Program-made: the position numbers and the translations under genes
Virus record (IMG/VR): IMGVR_UViG_3300007513_000001
Span: 62,001 to 126,000 of that record
DNA from: a virus
Strand: one strand, 5' to 3'
DNA length: 64,000 nt
Shown here: positions 15,424-25,488 of the stretch, in pieces
Numbering within the stretch: position 1 is the stretch's first letter
Layout: every line of letters begins with the position of its first letter
The notes under the pieces: model-generated
Told to the model about the DNA's origin: nothing
The model's input: only the letters and a program-made list of their open reading frames with translations
Database searches by the model: none

Positions 15424-18400
15424 ATGGCATCAGATTTTAGAGCAGAAAGAGTAAGATTAAATAAAATTATTACTTCAGGAAGTGCACCCAACAGCAGACC
15501 AATGTTTGCGCTTTATCATTCTAGCGCTGCTACTAATTTTACTGGTGGAACAAATGTCGATCTATGGACCGGTGTCGGGAAAGATGTGTACGCATTCTTT
15601 TCTGGATCTAAAGATCACAAGAATGTTATAACTGGACGAGGAGTCACTCTTTTTGGAGGTGATGTTGTAGTCTCAGGTACCTTATATGCTGATAAGCAAG
15701 TTATCGAAATAGAAGAATCAGTTACGGGAAGCCTTACAGTTTCTGGATCTCTCATAGTTTCTCAAAGCATCACAGCTGGACAAAACTTACATGTAAATTC
15801 GGTCGGTGGAGCATTTGGATTCGCAAACTTTGGATCTACGGCAGGGACTGGTGGTTATGGTTTCCGAGATTCTGGTGGCACCATGCAATTTAAAAACAGC
15901 GGTGGTGCTTGGGCTGCGTTTGGAGCGTCTGGTGGCGGCAGCGCAAGTGATGTTGGCTGGATAGGACCACAGGCTGGCAAAATCATTACCACCGGATCTG
16001 TTGGAATATCTGGTTCTTTGGTTGTATCTGGAACAACGTTAGATATTCATGAATCTATCCGAGAGATTGGATTCGAGACTACGAATTATCATAAATTTAA
16101 TAATGACGGGCAGTCATTCTACGCCAAGGGCGGTAAGAGGATGCTTGACTTAACGTCAATAACTAGCCAAGATCAAGTCACCGTGAATATAGCTGGTCTG
16201 GATGTAGATTTTAGAGTAGAATCATTCAACAAGTCGAAAGCCCTTTATGTAGATGCGAGTGAAGATAGAGTATCAATTTTATCTGGTTCTTTAAATACTG
16301 ATGCGAATGGTGATGATGTTGCATTCTTCGTTTCAGGGTCTATAGGAGGCCAAGCCGCGGCCGACAGGGGAGTTTCACTCTTTGGTGGCGATTTAGTAAC
16401 GTCGGGTGTTCTACATGTTCAAGGTACAACAGATCTACCAGGGACCACTATTTCGGCAGGAATAGTTTTAGATTCTGCACCGGAAAGTGCTATTGTTTGG
16501 GATTCATCTCCAGCGCCAATCCCAGATGCTTACATTTACGAAAATGGTGGTAGCCTTTTTATAAGCGCTTCAAATCAAATTGAAATTGAAGCGCAAACAG
16601 CAGCCAAGATTCGAGGATATGGTCTTGAATATGCTGCTTTTGCTTCTTTTACCGGACAAAAAGCAGCTGCTTTCAACCGCTCCAACGAAGATATCGATTT
16701 TAGAGTCGGGAACACTTCATTGGATGCCACACTTTGGGTAAATGCCGCAGAAAAAACTGTAAACATCGATAGAGGCTTATCTGATTCTATACCCGGGCCC
16801 GATATCAACTTCTACGTCTCTGGAAGTATTGGCGGCAAAGATCAAGCCGCAAGAGGGGTATCATTATTTGGTGGAGATTTAGTCGTCAGTGGTGGTATGC
16901 ATGTTGACACTACTACATTCGTGGTTGATCAGAGTAACAACAGAGTTGGCGTTGGAACTAATTTACCAAACGCTAAAATGAATATCACTAGTGACGTTAG
17001 TGGCGAAACTATCCTATCAGTTGAACAGCATAATAATAACAGCGATGCACCCAATCTAGAATTTGTTAAAAGCAGAGGAACGTATGCTGCACCGGGTAAA
17101 GTTGGCTCTGGAGACTTTTTGGGTCATGTTCAATTTAAAGGGTATGACGGTAGCTCTGAAGAACAATTCGCGGCATTTTATGCTGAAACTTTTGGAACGA
17201 TTAATGCCGGTTCACACCCAGCTAAAATCGTGCTCAAGACGTGCCCAGCCGGCTCTACAACTTTGGGCAATTCTGCTATTTTCAATGGTGGACTCGGCGG
17301 AACAATATCTGGGTCTATTCATGAAACGGTTGATGGTGTATCATATCTTGTTGCAGGAACTAACGTAACAATAACCTCAGCTTCTAATGGTCAAGTTACG
17401 ATTAACTCCACAGCAGTAGGAACCGTTGATGGATCAGGTGTCGCTGGTAGGGTTGCTTTCTGGCAAGATTCAGATACCCTGACATCAGATGCTGACTTAA
17501 CATTCGACGGAACCGACTTGGGTGTCGGCAACAAAATAGTCCATGTGGGTGATGCAGATACCTATATCAACTTTACAGATGATGACATAAATATCTCGGT
17601 CGGTGGTGTCAACATGGTTGACTTTACTGAGAATGCTGTATCGCAAGACGAAATAACTTTTAATGAAGCTGGTGCTGATCTTGACTTTAGAGTTGAGTCC
17701 GATGATAATGATCACATGTTCTTTATCAATGCAGACGATAATAGAATCAGCATCGGTACTCAAGGAAACAACCCGCAGTCAGTTGTTCATATTAAAGATA
17801 CCTCTCCTGAAGTACGAATACAGAGAGCACTCAATGCACAAGATTCAGTAATAAGTTTTGCAGGTAGTGGTGGTGTTCGCGGAAGCATGACAGGTTTAGC
17901 GGGTGGAACAAATGATATAGTCTTTAAGACCTTTAATGGTGCCGCTCTAGAAGAAACAGCACGGTTTGGTGGTGATTACTCGGGCGAAGTAAGAAGAGTT
18001 ATATTCTTGTCCGGATCATCGATGCATGCAGGGGCAATGCAGCCAACAGAGACATCGGATATCAATTTCTTCGTATCTGGTTCAGAGGGCTCGATGGGTG
18101 GTGGGTCACGAGGAACAGCAACATTCGGTGGCGATTTAGTTGTTAGTGGCGGAATGGCGGTTGATGAGGACACATTCTTTGTTGATCAAGCAAACAATAG
18201 AATTGGTGTTGGAACTAGATCTCCCAACGCAAAAATAAATGTTACTAGTAATGTATCTGGTGAAACTTTAGTTTCAATTGAACAGCATAATAGTGACAAT
18301 GGCGATGCTCCAAACCTAGAATTTGTTAAAAGTAGAGGTACCTATGATGCACCTTCTGTTATTACTTCTGGAGATTTTCTTGGAGACGTTCAGTTTAAAG

Positions 18401-19815
18401 CTTACGACGGAAACAGCGAAGATCAATGGGCCGGATTTTATGTGCAGTCTTATGGTACTGTAAGCAATTCATCGCATCCTGCAAAATTAGTAGTTAGATC
18501 ATGCGCTGAAGGTTCAACCTTGCTTAGTACTGCGGCTATTTTCAATGGTGGGCTCGGAGGAACAATATCAGGCTCTATCCATGAAACAGTTGGTGGCGTA
18601 TCATACCTTGTTGCAGGAACTAACGTAACAATAACCTCAGCTTCTAATGGTCAAGTTACGATAGCTTCCACCGGAGGTGGAGGAAGCTCCCCATGGACAG
18701 ACGCGGGATCGTGGTTATATCCAACTGCTGATGAGTCTATTGTAGTTGGTGGAACCACCATGGCTAATAGCGATGCTGTAATTGGGGGTACTAATGGTGA
18801 TGCTGAATTTAATAAACAGCAGCAATCTACAGGTGATTTTAGAATTAGATCGCAGAATGCTCCATATGCATTTTTTGTTGATGCATCTACCAATGTAGTA
18901 AACGTCCATGCGGACGCTACCGAAATTCCTGGCACTGACGCAAACTTTTTTGTCTCTGGTAGTACTACTGGTGATTATGGTACAGCTGTATTTGGTGGCA
19001 ACGCAGTTGTCAGTGGTACTCTTTACGTAAAAGGTTCAACTAACGACGGATCTGGAGGCAACCGTGCTTGGTCTAGCCTTGTATTATCATATGGAATCGG
19101 TTTTGATGATGGTGATGCTTGGATATATGAAGATGGCAATGATTTATATGTAGCAGGAAGAACTGATACATTTATAAGCGCTTCTGATGATATCAGCCTC
19201 GAGGCCGGAGATGACTTATTTATTGATGTTGGTGATGACATTAAAATTAAATCAGGAAACGGTGGATTTTTTGCAGCAGGCACTGACACATATCTACATG
19301 TATCCGGAGCAATTGGTGGTCATAACACCACTGGATCTAATGGTATCGCTCAAAGCGTAGTTGCTTTTGGTGGAGATGTAGTAATATCTGGATCGATGAG
19401 ATCTAAACAGATTGAAATATTCAAATCTTCTTATGTTGAAGGTAGCACTGGAAATTCTGTATTTATTCCAATGATGGGTTCAAATGTCGAAGCCGCCGGT
19501 GCTGATTATCGAAGAATGTTTGTAGCTCCATTTAACGGAAGACTTATTAAAGTTCTTTGGCGGCCAGAAAATGCGCAATCAAATGATTTCATTTCTGAAA
19601 TTTGGGTAGGCAGCGATGGAGATTCAGACCCTGGCACTTTGGCCGAGAGAGTCCAAAAGCCGGCAGCTAATGCGGTTTGGACTACTAATCCAGCTGGATT
19701 TACAAGTACAAGTCACTTTATGGCTGGCCAAGTTGTAGGTGTTAAAATTAATCCATCAGATGCTCCAGGCGCATGCAACGTAACGATGATATTCGAATTT
19801 GATATGTTTATCTAG
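15424..19815 (+). CDS. Long tail fibre protein with repeated beta modules
   Basis: 1463-residue protein with the low-complexity, G/S/T/V-rich repeat style of phage tail fibres. Six copies of a motif like VSGS-IGG-RGVSLFGGDLVVSG are spaced along it, two ~180-residue segments are near duplicates (see repeats), and a C-terminal ~130-residue head domain (after residue 1330) is different in style and may bind the receptor. There is no visible S74-type chaperone peptide at the end. A VSGS-type fibre would trimerise. It lies upstream of the glycan gene cluster and, after it, the baseplate genes. AAGG at 15413-15416 precedes the ATG. Exact fold and receptor are unknown. Confidence 0.88.
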   Translation: MASDFRAERVRLNKIITSGSAPNSRPMFALYHSSAATNFTGGTNVDLWTGVGKDVYAFFSGSKDHKNVITGRGVTLFGGDVVVSGTLYADKQVIEIEESVTGSLTVSGSLIVSQSITAGQNLHVNSVGGAFGFANFGSTAGTGGYGFRDSGGTMQFKNSGGAWAAFGASGGGSASDVGWIGPQAGKIITTGSVGISGSLVVSGTTLDIHESIREIGFETTNYHKFNNDGQSFYAKGGKRMLDLTSITSQDQVTVNIAGLDVDFRVESFNKSKALYVDASEDRVSILSGSLNTDANGDDVAFFVSGSIGGQAAADRGVSLFGGDLVTSGVLHVQGTTDLPGTTISAGIVLDSAPESAIVWDSSPAPIPDAYIYENGGSLFISASNQIEIEAQTAAKIRGYGLEYAAFASFTGQKAAAFNRSNEDIDFRVGNTSLDATLWVNAAEKTVNIDRGLSDSIPGPDINFYVSGSIGGKDQAARGVSLFGGDLVVSGGMHVDTTTFVVDQSNNRVGVGTNLPNAKMNITSDVSGETILSVEQHNNNSDAPNLEFVKSRGTYAAPGKVGSGDFLGHVQFKGYDGSSEEQFAAFYAETFGTINAGSHPAKIVLKTCPAGSTTLGNSAIFNGGLGGTISGSIHETVDGVSYLVAGTNVTITSASNGQVTINSTAVGTVDGSGVAGRVAFWQDSDTLTSDADLTFDGTDLGVGNKIVHVGDADTYINFTDDDINISVGGVNMVDFTENAVSQDEITFNEAGADLDFRVESDDNDHMFFINADDNRISIGTQGNNPQSVVHIKDTSPEVRIQRALNAQDSVISFAGSGGVRGSMTGLAGGTNDIVFKTFNGAALEETARFGGDYSGEVRRVIFLSGSSMHAGAMQPTETSDINFFVSGSEGSMGGGSRGTATFGGDLVVSGGMAVDEDTFFVDQANNRIGVGTRSPNAKINVTSNVSGETLVSIEQHNSDNGDAPNLEFVKSRGTYDAPSVITSGDFLGDVQFKAYDGNSEDQWAGFYVQSYGTVSNSSHPAKLVVRSCAEGSTLLSTAAIFNGGLGGTISGSIHETVGGVSYLVAGTNVTITSASNGQVTIASTGGGGSSPWTDAGSWLYPTADESIVVGGTTMANSDAVIGGTNGDAEFNKQQQSTGDFRIRSQNAPYAFFVDASTNVVNVHADATEIPGTDANFFVSGSTTGDYGTAVFGGNAVVSGTLYVKGSTNDGSGGNRAWSSLVLSYGIGFDDGDAWIYEDGNDLYVAGRTDTFISASDDISLEAGDDLFIDVGDDIKIKSGNGGFFAAGTDTYLHVSGAIGGHNTTGSNGIAQSVVAFGGDVVISGSMRSKQIEIFKSSYVEGSTGNSVFIPMMGSNVEAAGADYRRMFVAPFNGRLIKVLWRPENAQSNDFISEIWVGSDGDSDPGTLAERVQKPAANAVWTTNPAGFTSTSHFMAGQVVGVKINPSDAPGACNVTMIFEFDMFI
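16858..17402 (+). repeat. Fibre-internal duplication, copy 1
   Basis: Codes for a ~180-residue segment beginning FGGDLVVSGGM, continuing VDQSNNRVGVGT, EFVKSRGTY, and ending GTNVTITSASNGQVTI. The same segment occurs 1257-1260 nt downstream in the same reading frame with clear amino-acid similarity. The last 60 nt (17341-17400) differ from copy 2 at a single position, far closer than the rest of the repeat. Confidence 0.85.
18118..18662 (+). repeat. Fibre-internal duplication, copy 2
   Basis: Second copy of the ~180-residue segment (FGGDLVVSGGM, VDQANNRIGVGT, EFVKSRGTY, GTNVTITSASNGQVTI). It has one residue more than copy 1 around the EQHN motif. Bases 18601-18660 match 17341-17400 at 59 of 60 positions, while the 60 bases before that match at about 52 of 60. 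Confidence 0.85.
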
Positions 19816-19834
19816 TACTGATCAGTATACTGAT
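19816..19834. repeat. Overlapping perfect palindromes downstream of fibre gene
   Basis: TACTGATCAGTA (19816-19827) and ATCAGTATACTGAT (19821-19834) are each exact palindromes and overlap, directly after the fibre stop codon. More ATCAGT elements follow at about 19907-19918 and 19993-19998 inside the same 233-nt gap. The gap contains no gene that I can see; it could be a regulatory or processing site between the fibre and the glycan cluster. Confidence 0.4.
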
Positions 19835-20048
19835 TATAGAAGCATCTAATATAGTTTATAGAAATATTAGAATAATAGAAGAACTAGTTCTGCAGTAACT
19901 GTAGTATCAGTATCAGTATATCTGTAGAACAGAATTATAGTAGCACTAGAAAAGAGTATTGTACAATATTTTTTTTCTAAATAGTTTTCTATTATCAGTA
20001 TTTCAGTGTCACTAGACAAAGAAGCTATATTAGAAAAGAGGTTTTTAT

Positions 20049-21986
20049 ATGCTAAGCAATTCGCCGTTTGAGACACCTCAGTCTCCAAAACTTAAAGTTC
20101 CTGAAGATGCAGAAGTCGTTTTTGTTTCTGATATGTTTGTTGAAGATTATGTCGGTGGAGCCGAACTTACGTCAGAAGCTATTATATCTTCATCTCCACT
20201 AAAAGTATTTAAACTGCACAGCAAAGATGTGACCATCGAAACTCTAGAGCAGGGACACCAAAAGTATTGGATATTTGGTAATTTTTCTGCTCTTAATATG
20301 GATCTAATACCTTCAATCGTTTCAAACATGAATTATTCTATCTTAGAATATGATTATAAATTTTGTAGATATCGCTCTCCAGAAAAACATGAAACTGAAA
20401 CCGGAGCTCCATGCGATTGTATTGAAGATATTCATGGCAAAATGATATCTGCATTTTATTATGGATCTAAGTCTCTTTGGTGGATGTCTGAAAAACAGAT
20501 GGATTTGTATCTTGAAGCGTATCCATTTTTGGCTGAAAGAGAAAACACCGTTTTGAGTAGTGTTTTTGATGATGCTTTCTTTTATTCAGTTAAGATTTTG
20601 AGAGAAAAATATAAGGATCAAGAGAAAACAGGTTGGCTAGTTTTAGGATCTAATAGCTGGATCAAAGGCGCTGATCAAGCAGAGCAATGGTGTAAAGATA
20701 ACGAAAGAGAATATGAAGTTGTTTGGAATCTAAAGTATGAAGAGCTCTTAGAAAAGCTAGCACAATCTGAAGGTTTCGTTTATCTTCCTAAGGGAAACGA
20801 CACATGCCCAAGAATGGTAATTGAAGCCAAGCTACTTGGCTGTGATTTACACTTAAATGATTATGTTCAGCACAAAGATGAGATTTGGTTTGATACCGAA
20901 GATATGTTCGATACAGAAGCATATCTCTATGCAGCTAGAGAAAGATTTTGGAACGCTATTTTAGCGACAATGAATTATGTGCCGACTATTTCTGGTTATA
21001 CCACTACTTTAAACTGTATAAAGCACAAATATCCATTTGAGGCTTCTATTAAGAGTATGTTGGGTTTTTGCGAAGAAGTTATTGTAGTTGACGGTGGTAG
21101 CGATGATGGAACTTATGAAAGGCTTAGAGAGTTAGAAAAAGAAGATAAAAGAATAAAAGTAAGTTTAGTGCTTAGAGATTGGGAAGATACTAGATTCGCC
21201 GTTTATGATGGTGCTCAAAAAGCAGTATCCCGAGATCAGTGCACAATGGACTACTGCTGGCAGCAAGATGCAGATGAGGTTGTTCACGAAGAAGATTATC
21301 AAAAAATTATTCATACAACAAGAAACTTTCCAAGGCAGTACGATCTTCTTTCTTTACCGGTTATCGAATATTGGGGAAGTTCTTCTAAAGTTAGAGCAGA
21401 TATCAATCCGTGGAAGTGGAGATTATCAAAAAATAAACCATACATTTCTCATGGCATACCAAAAGCTTTAAGAAGAACAGACAGTGACGGAAAACTATAT
21501 GCTGCTCCAGGGACCGATGGGTGTGATTACATCCACAAAGAGTCTTACGAGCCAATTCCGCACATTGGCTTTTATACTGAAGAAATTCACAAAGTAAAAA
21601 TGATGGCGTTTTCTGGAAACTCTGAAGCTTTCGAAGCTTATGAAGCTTGGTTCAACAGAGTGGTAGAACTACTACCTTCAGTACACCACTACTCGTGGAT
21701 AGACATCGGAAGAAAGATTAGAACATACAGGGATTATTGGTCTCAACATTGGCAAAGTTTATATGATATACCTCAAGAAGACACCCCAGAAAATAACATG
21801 TTTTTAGATACTTCTTGGGCAGATTCAACTGAAGAAGATATAGAAAATACTGCGAAAAAGCTTTCTGAAGAAATGGGTGGATGGGTATTCCACTCCAAGG
21901 TAGATTATAGTAATCCTACTCCCCACTTCAAGATTGATCAGACTCAACCAGCTTTAGCTATTGAGCATTATGGTGAGGAAAAATAA
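20049..21986 (+). CDS. Two-domain glycosyltransferase (GT4-like + GT2)
   Basis: 645-residue protein. The N-terminal ~300 residues look like a glycosyltransferase of GT-B type (GSNSWIKGADQAEQW, then KGNDTCPRMVIEAKLLGCDL, a pattern seen in GT4 donor-binding domains). From about residue 315 a GT2 domain begins, with VIVVDGGSDDGTYE and a WQQDADEV acidic motif (DxD-like). The last ~150 residues are Trp-rich. It would transfer one or two sugars to a glycan. It is the first gene of the glycan cluster, preceded by AAGAGG at 20036-20041. Donor sugars are not readable from sequence. Confidence 0.82.
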   Translation: MLSNSPFETPQSPKLKVPEDAEVVFVSDMFVEDYVGGAELTSEAIISSSPLKVFKLHSKDVTIETLEQGHQKYWIFGNFSALNMDLIPSIVSNMNYSILEYDYKFCRYRSPEKHETETGAPCDCIEDIHGKMISAFYYGSKSLWWMSEKQMDLYLEAYPFLAERENTVLSSVFDDAFFYSVKILREKYKDQEKTGWLVLGSNSWIKGADQAEQWCKDNEREYEVVWNLKYEELLEKLAQSEGFVYLPKGNDTCPRMVIEAKLLGCDLHLNDYVQHKDEIWFDTEDMFDTEAYLYAARERFWNAILATMNYVPTISGYTTTLNCIKHKYPFEASIKSMLGFCEEVIVVDGGSDDGTYERLRELEKEDKRIKVSLVLRDWEDTRFAVYDGAQKAVSRDQCTMDYCWQQDADEVVHEEDYQKIIHTTRNFPRQYDLLSLPVIEYWGSSSKVRADINPWKWRLSKNKPYISHGIPKALRRTDSDGKLYAAPGTDGCDYIHKESYEPIPHIGFYTEEIHKVKMMAFSGNSEAFEAYEAWFNRVVELLPSVHHYSWIDIGRKIRTYRDYWSQHWQSLYDIPQEDTPENNMFLDTSWADSTEEDIENTAKKLSEEMGGWVFHSKVDYSNPTPHFKIDQTQPALAIEHYGEEK

Positions 21987-21987
21987 G

Positions 21988-22725
21988 TTGGATAATAAGC
22001 TCACGACAAATAAGTTTGTTTTTATAATGCCTGCCTACAATGCAATTCAAACAATATCTAGAAGTATTTTATCTGTATGGTTTCAAACTCATCCTAATTG
22101 GAAAATTATAATTCGTGATGATCTATCTACAGACGGAACTTTTGAGGCTGTAGAAAATCTCAAAAAACAATTAGGAATTTCAGATGAAAAGATTAGCATT
22201 AAAAGGAACATAGAGAAAAAATGGGAAGTCGCCAACATTTTGGATATGCTCAAAGAGTGTGACTCTGACGATATTATATGTAGACTCGATGCTGATGATT
22301 GGCTTTGCGATTGCGATATCATTACTATCTTAAATCACAGATACAATGTTTTGGATGTCGGCGCTATTTGGACAAATCACCGATGGGATTTCAGCGGCAA
22401 TAATATATCAGCAGCACTTCCAACAAATGCAGACCCATACAAGCATCCATGGGTTTCTTCTCACTTAAAGACTTTTAGAAAAAAACTAATAGAAAATGTA
22501 GATGATAAAAATTTCCGAGGTGAAGACGGAGAATACTTTAAGAGAATTGGAGACCAAGCTATTTATCTTCCGGTTCTTAAAAACGCTGAAGGGAAATGGC
22601 ACCACGAGCCTATTTGTGCTTATCATTATACTATAGACATGAAACCAGAAACATTCCAGTCTGACGACGCAAAATTCCAAAGAGACGAAGGGATTTATCT
22701 CAGAACCAGAGGATTTATTTTGTGA
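21988..22725 (+). CDS. GT2 family glycosyltransferase
   Basis: GT-A-fold glycosyltransferase of about 245 residues. Hallmarks are FIMPAYNA at the N-terminus, IIRDDLSTDGTFEAVE and CRLDADDW (DxD motif). The C-terminal part has GEDGEYFKRIGDQAIYLPVL, a typical acceptor-side segment. The start is uncertain: TTG 21988 has GAGGA (21974-21978) upstream, while ATG 21970 lies within the preceding gene and has no ribosome site. It belongs to the polysaccharide cluster. Donor sugar unknown. Confidence 0.85.
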   Translation: MDNKLTTNKFVFIMPAYNAIQTISRSILSVWFQTHPNWKIIIRDDLSTDGTFEAVENLKKQLGISDEKISIKRNIEKKWEVANILDMLKECDSDDIICRLDADDWLCDCDIITILNHRYNVLDVGAIWTNHRWDFSGNNISAALPTNADPYKHPWVSSHLKTFRKKLIENVDDKNFRGEDGEYFKRIGDQAIYLPVLKNAEGKWHHEPICAYHYTIDMKPETFQSDDAKFQRDEGIYLRTRGFIL

Positions 22726-23651
22726 TTATGGCTGACAAAAAACAGATGAAACTATTAGTAAATAGAAAACCGGTTCAGGGCCCATGGGGAGGTGGAAATC
22801 ATTTCATTAAATCTCTTCATGATAATGCTAGAAATTATGACATAGAGTTAAAACATAAGCTTGAGCCAGGACTTGATGGAATTTTTCTTATTGATCCGAG
22901 ATACGATGAGCTTGGTATTTCTATAAACGAAGTAGTAGCTTATAAGCAGGCATTTCCTAAAACTAAGATATTCTATAGGGCTAATGAGTGTGATAAAAGA
23001 AAGGGGGAAGTGAATCAAATGGATCCGTGCATTGCTGCAATGGGTCAAATCTCAGACATCTGCTTTTTCATTTCTAATTGGATAAAAAATTATCATTTAG
23101 ATTTTAATTGGAAATGCCCTACAAATATTGTGATTCCGAATGGAACTAATACTGCAATATTTAAAGATCACAATCAGAAAAAAAATAATAAAAAAACCAA
23201 TATAGTTACGCATCATTGGTCCAATAATGCTATGAAGGGCCATGATATATACGCAGCTATAGATGAGTGGATTAAAAACAAAGAAGGGTATTCTTTTACC
23301 TATGTTGGTAGGAGCCATGCCCCTCTGCCAAACTCAGAAATAGTCTCTCCTATGGCTGGTTCCGAGTTGGGTAAACTATTATCTTCCTTTGACGTATATA
23401 TCTCAGCCTCAAGATGGGACCCAGGACCCAATCATATAATAGAAAGCTTGGCTTGCGGATTACCAACTTATGCCCACGTCGACGGTGGAGGCGCTAGTGA
23501 ATTCGTTGGAAGCTCTCATGTTTATTCTAATGAAAAGGAATTAATAGAATTACTAGAAAGTAACTCTTTTATAAAAAACGCTAGTTTTACTCCAAATAGC
23601 TGGGATGAAACTATAAAAGTTTATCTTGAAAATATTGCTAGAATAATTTAA
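22722..23651 (+). CDS. GT4 family glycosyltransferase
   Basis: About 309 residues with GT-B architecture. An N-terminal KLLVNRKPVQGPWGGGNHF suggests the sugar acceptor loop, VIPNGTN marks the linker to the second domain, and ISASRWDPGPNHIIESLACG is the donor-binding signature of GT4 (EX7E type). GTG 22722 overlaps the upstream stop by 4 nt and has AGAGGA at 22708-22713, so it is the likely start; ATG 22728 is the alternative. Part of the glycan cluster. Confidence 0.85.
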   Translation: MIMADKKQMKLLVNRKPVQGPWGGGNHFIKSLHDNARNYDIELKHKLEPGLDGIFLIDPRYDELGISINEVVAYKQAFPKTKIFYRANECDKRKGEVNQMDPCIAAMGQISDICFFISNWIKNYHLDFNWKCPTNIVIPNGTNTAIFKDHNQKKNNKKTNIVTHHWSNNAMKGHDIYAAIDEWIKNKEGYSFTYVGRSHAPLPNSEIVSPMAGSELGKLLSSFDVYISASRWDPGPNHIIESLACGLPTYAHVDGGGASEFVGSSHVYSNEKELIELLESNSFIKNASFTPNSWDETIKVYLENIARII

Positions 23652-23659
23652 ATTTTATA

Positions 23660-24448
23660 ATGTATGCTATTTGTGGAGTGGGAAATTGGGGAACTAAGCT
23701 TTTAAGAGAGTTTTCTCAAACTCAAGAATTTAAATATTTTTGCTGCAAATCTTCTGAAAAAGCTGATCTGATTAATCAAGAATTTGAAAATTTAGCTAGG
23801 GCATCTTTAGAGCAAATTTGTGCAGATGATCAAATAACCGATGTTTTAGTTTCCGTTCCAATAAAAAATCTTGCAGAATTTTCACGAAAGCTTTTGCTTA
23901 GTAATAAGAATATATTTCTCGAGAAACCAGGCTCGCAATCTTTAAATGAAATAAAAAAGCTTCAAGATATAAAATCTAGCTCTTTCGTTCATGTGAATTA
24001 TAAGTTTTTATTCCACGAAAAAATTTTAGAATTAAAAAGAAATGTCGCTGCTGGAGAAAAAATTGTAAGATTTAATTTCGAATGGCTTAAATATGGAAGT
24101 TTTGGCAACGACATTAAGCTAAACCTGTTAACGCACATACTTTCTATTTTAGAGTTTGTGTTTCCAGAAGAAAAATTTTATATGGAATATCTGACTCTCC
24201 AAAAAGATTCTCTTTTGGTAAGCTGCTTTTCAGACAATATAAGAGGCAGAATTTTAATTTGTAGAAAATCTCAAAATAGAAAGTTTCATTTAAGCGTTGA
24301 GAACTCTAATAAAACAATTAAAAAGCTTGATTTGAATTCTCAAAACGTCTTGAAAAAGTCAGCAGACTGTTTTATAAATAAAACAAATCAGAGTTTTAGA
24401 TTAGAATTTGCTAGCAAAGTTTTAAATAATTTGGAGAACATAAGATGA
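23660..24448 (+). CDS. Gfo/Idh/MocA-type oxidoreductase
   Basis: 262 residues. GVGNWGTKLLREF at 6-18 is the Rossmann glycine motif, and IFLEKPGSQSL near residue 90 carries the EKP signature that is the hallmark of glucose-fructose oxidoreductase-type enzymes. They oxidise or reduce sugar carbonyls or hydroxyls with NAD(P). The C-terminal domain is shorter than usual (full-length family members are about 330). It overlaps the next gene by 4 nt, suggesting joint action on a nucleotide sugar. Confidence 0.78.
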   Translation: MYAICGVGNWGTKLLREFSQTQEFKYFCCKSSEKADLINQEFENLARASLEQICADDQITDVLVSVPIKNLAEFSRKLLLSNKNIFLEKPGSQSLNEIKKLQDIKSSSFVHVNYKFLFHEKILELKRNVAAGEKIVRFNFEWLKYGSFGNDIKLNLLTHILSILEFVFPEEKFYMEYLTLQKDSLLVSCFSDNIRGRILICRKSQNRKFHLSVENSNKTIKKLDLNSQNVLKKSADCFINKTNQSFRLEFASKVLNNLENIR

Positions 24449-25488
24449 AAATTGCGGTGGTTGGTGCGGGTTTTTTTGGGATTACCGCCGCACTCAAATT
24501 AAGCGAGCTCTATGAAGTCGATTTGTTTGATTTTAGTGGAGATATTTTAACTTCTGCTTCTCGTACTAACCAGCTGAGACTTCATCGAGGATACCATTAC
24601 CCACGAAGTGAAGAAACAGTCGATTCTTTATTAAGTTCTCTTCCGAAGTTTCTTGATTTTTATGGCGAAGCAGCTATTGAAGATTATGATCATCATTATG
24701 CTATAGCTAAAGAAGGTTCATTTTTAAGCGCATCTCAATATATTGATTTTCTAGAAAGGTGTAATTTAGAATACGAAGAAATTTCTGTTGGTGGATTTGT
24801 GAATCCAGGAAAAATAGAACTACTTGTAAAAGTAAAAGAAACTCTATTAGATTATCATAAAATTTATGATATGTGTAAAGAAAGATTAATCAACTCTAAA
24901 GCTAATTTAAGATTGAATGAAATGTTTAAGCCAGTTGCGTTAAAAGACTATGACTATGTTATTAATTGCACATATTCGACGCTGAATGAGTTAACCCCCT
25001 GGGAAAAAAGAAGAGAGTATCAATTTGAAGTTTGTGAAAAAATATGCGTACAACCTCCAAAAAGTTTAGCTGGAGTAAGTTTAGTAGTTATGGATGGGCC
25101 ATTCATGTGCATTGATCCATACGCCAAGACGGGAAAGTCTTTGCTTGGAAATGTTGTCCACGCAATTCACACTTCTAACATTGGTCAAATGCCAATCGTT
25201 CCAGAAAATATAGTTCCGTATTTAAACAAGGGCATAGTAAACGTAAGAAATTTATCTAATTTTGATAAGTTCGTAGATGCAGGAAAACTCTATATTAATG
25301 ATTTCGAAAATTGCGAATATTTCGGATCGATGTTTACTGTAAGGACTGTTCTTCCCTATGTAGAAGACAGTGATGAGCGTCCGACCATAGTAACATCGAT
25401 GGATGAAAAAGTAATTAACGTATTTTCTGGAAAAATAGATACATGCGTTCAGGCTGCTGACGAAATATTAAAGGAAATAATATTATGA
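24445..25488 (+). CDS. FAD-dependent oxidoreductase (DAO-like)
   Basis: 347-residue flavoprotein. The N-terminus KIAVVGAGFFGITAALKL is the FAD-binding GxGxxG motif, and SRTNQLRLHRGYHYPRS is typical of the D-amino-acid-oxidase fold that oxidises amine or hydroxyl groups. Between a sugar oxidoreductase and a glycosyltransferase, it presumably tailors a sugar or lipid precursor. The substrate cannot be determined. The start overlaps the Gfo/Idh gene by 4 nt and its end overlaps the next start. Confidence 0.78.
   Translation: MKIAVVGAGFFGITAALKLSELYEVDLFDFSGDILTSASRTNQLRLHRGYHYPRSEETVDSLLSSLPKFLDFYGEAAIEDYDHHYAIAKEGSFLSASQYIDFLERCNLEYEEISVGGFVNPGKIELLVKVKETLLDYHKIYDMCKERLINSKANLRLNEMFKPVALKDYDYVINCTYSTLNELTPWEKRREYQFEVCEKICVQPPKSLAGVSLVVMDGPFMCIDPYAKTGKSLLGNVVHAIHTSNIGQMPIVPENIVPYLNKGIVNVRNLSNFDKFVDAGKLYINDFENCEYFGSMFTVRTVLPYVEDSDERPTIVTSMDEKVINVFSGKIDTCVQAADEILKEIIL

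Noticed and set aside
19887-19930. Imperfect hairpin GTTCTGCAG...CTGTAGAAC in the fibre-to-cluster gap as terminator
   Set aside because: There is a mismatch, the loop is long and no T-tract follows.
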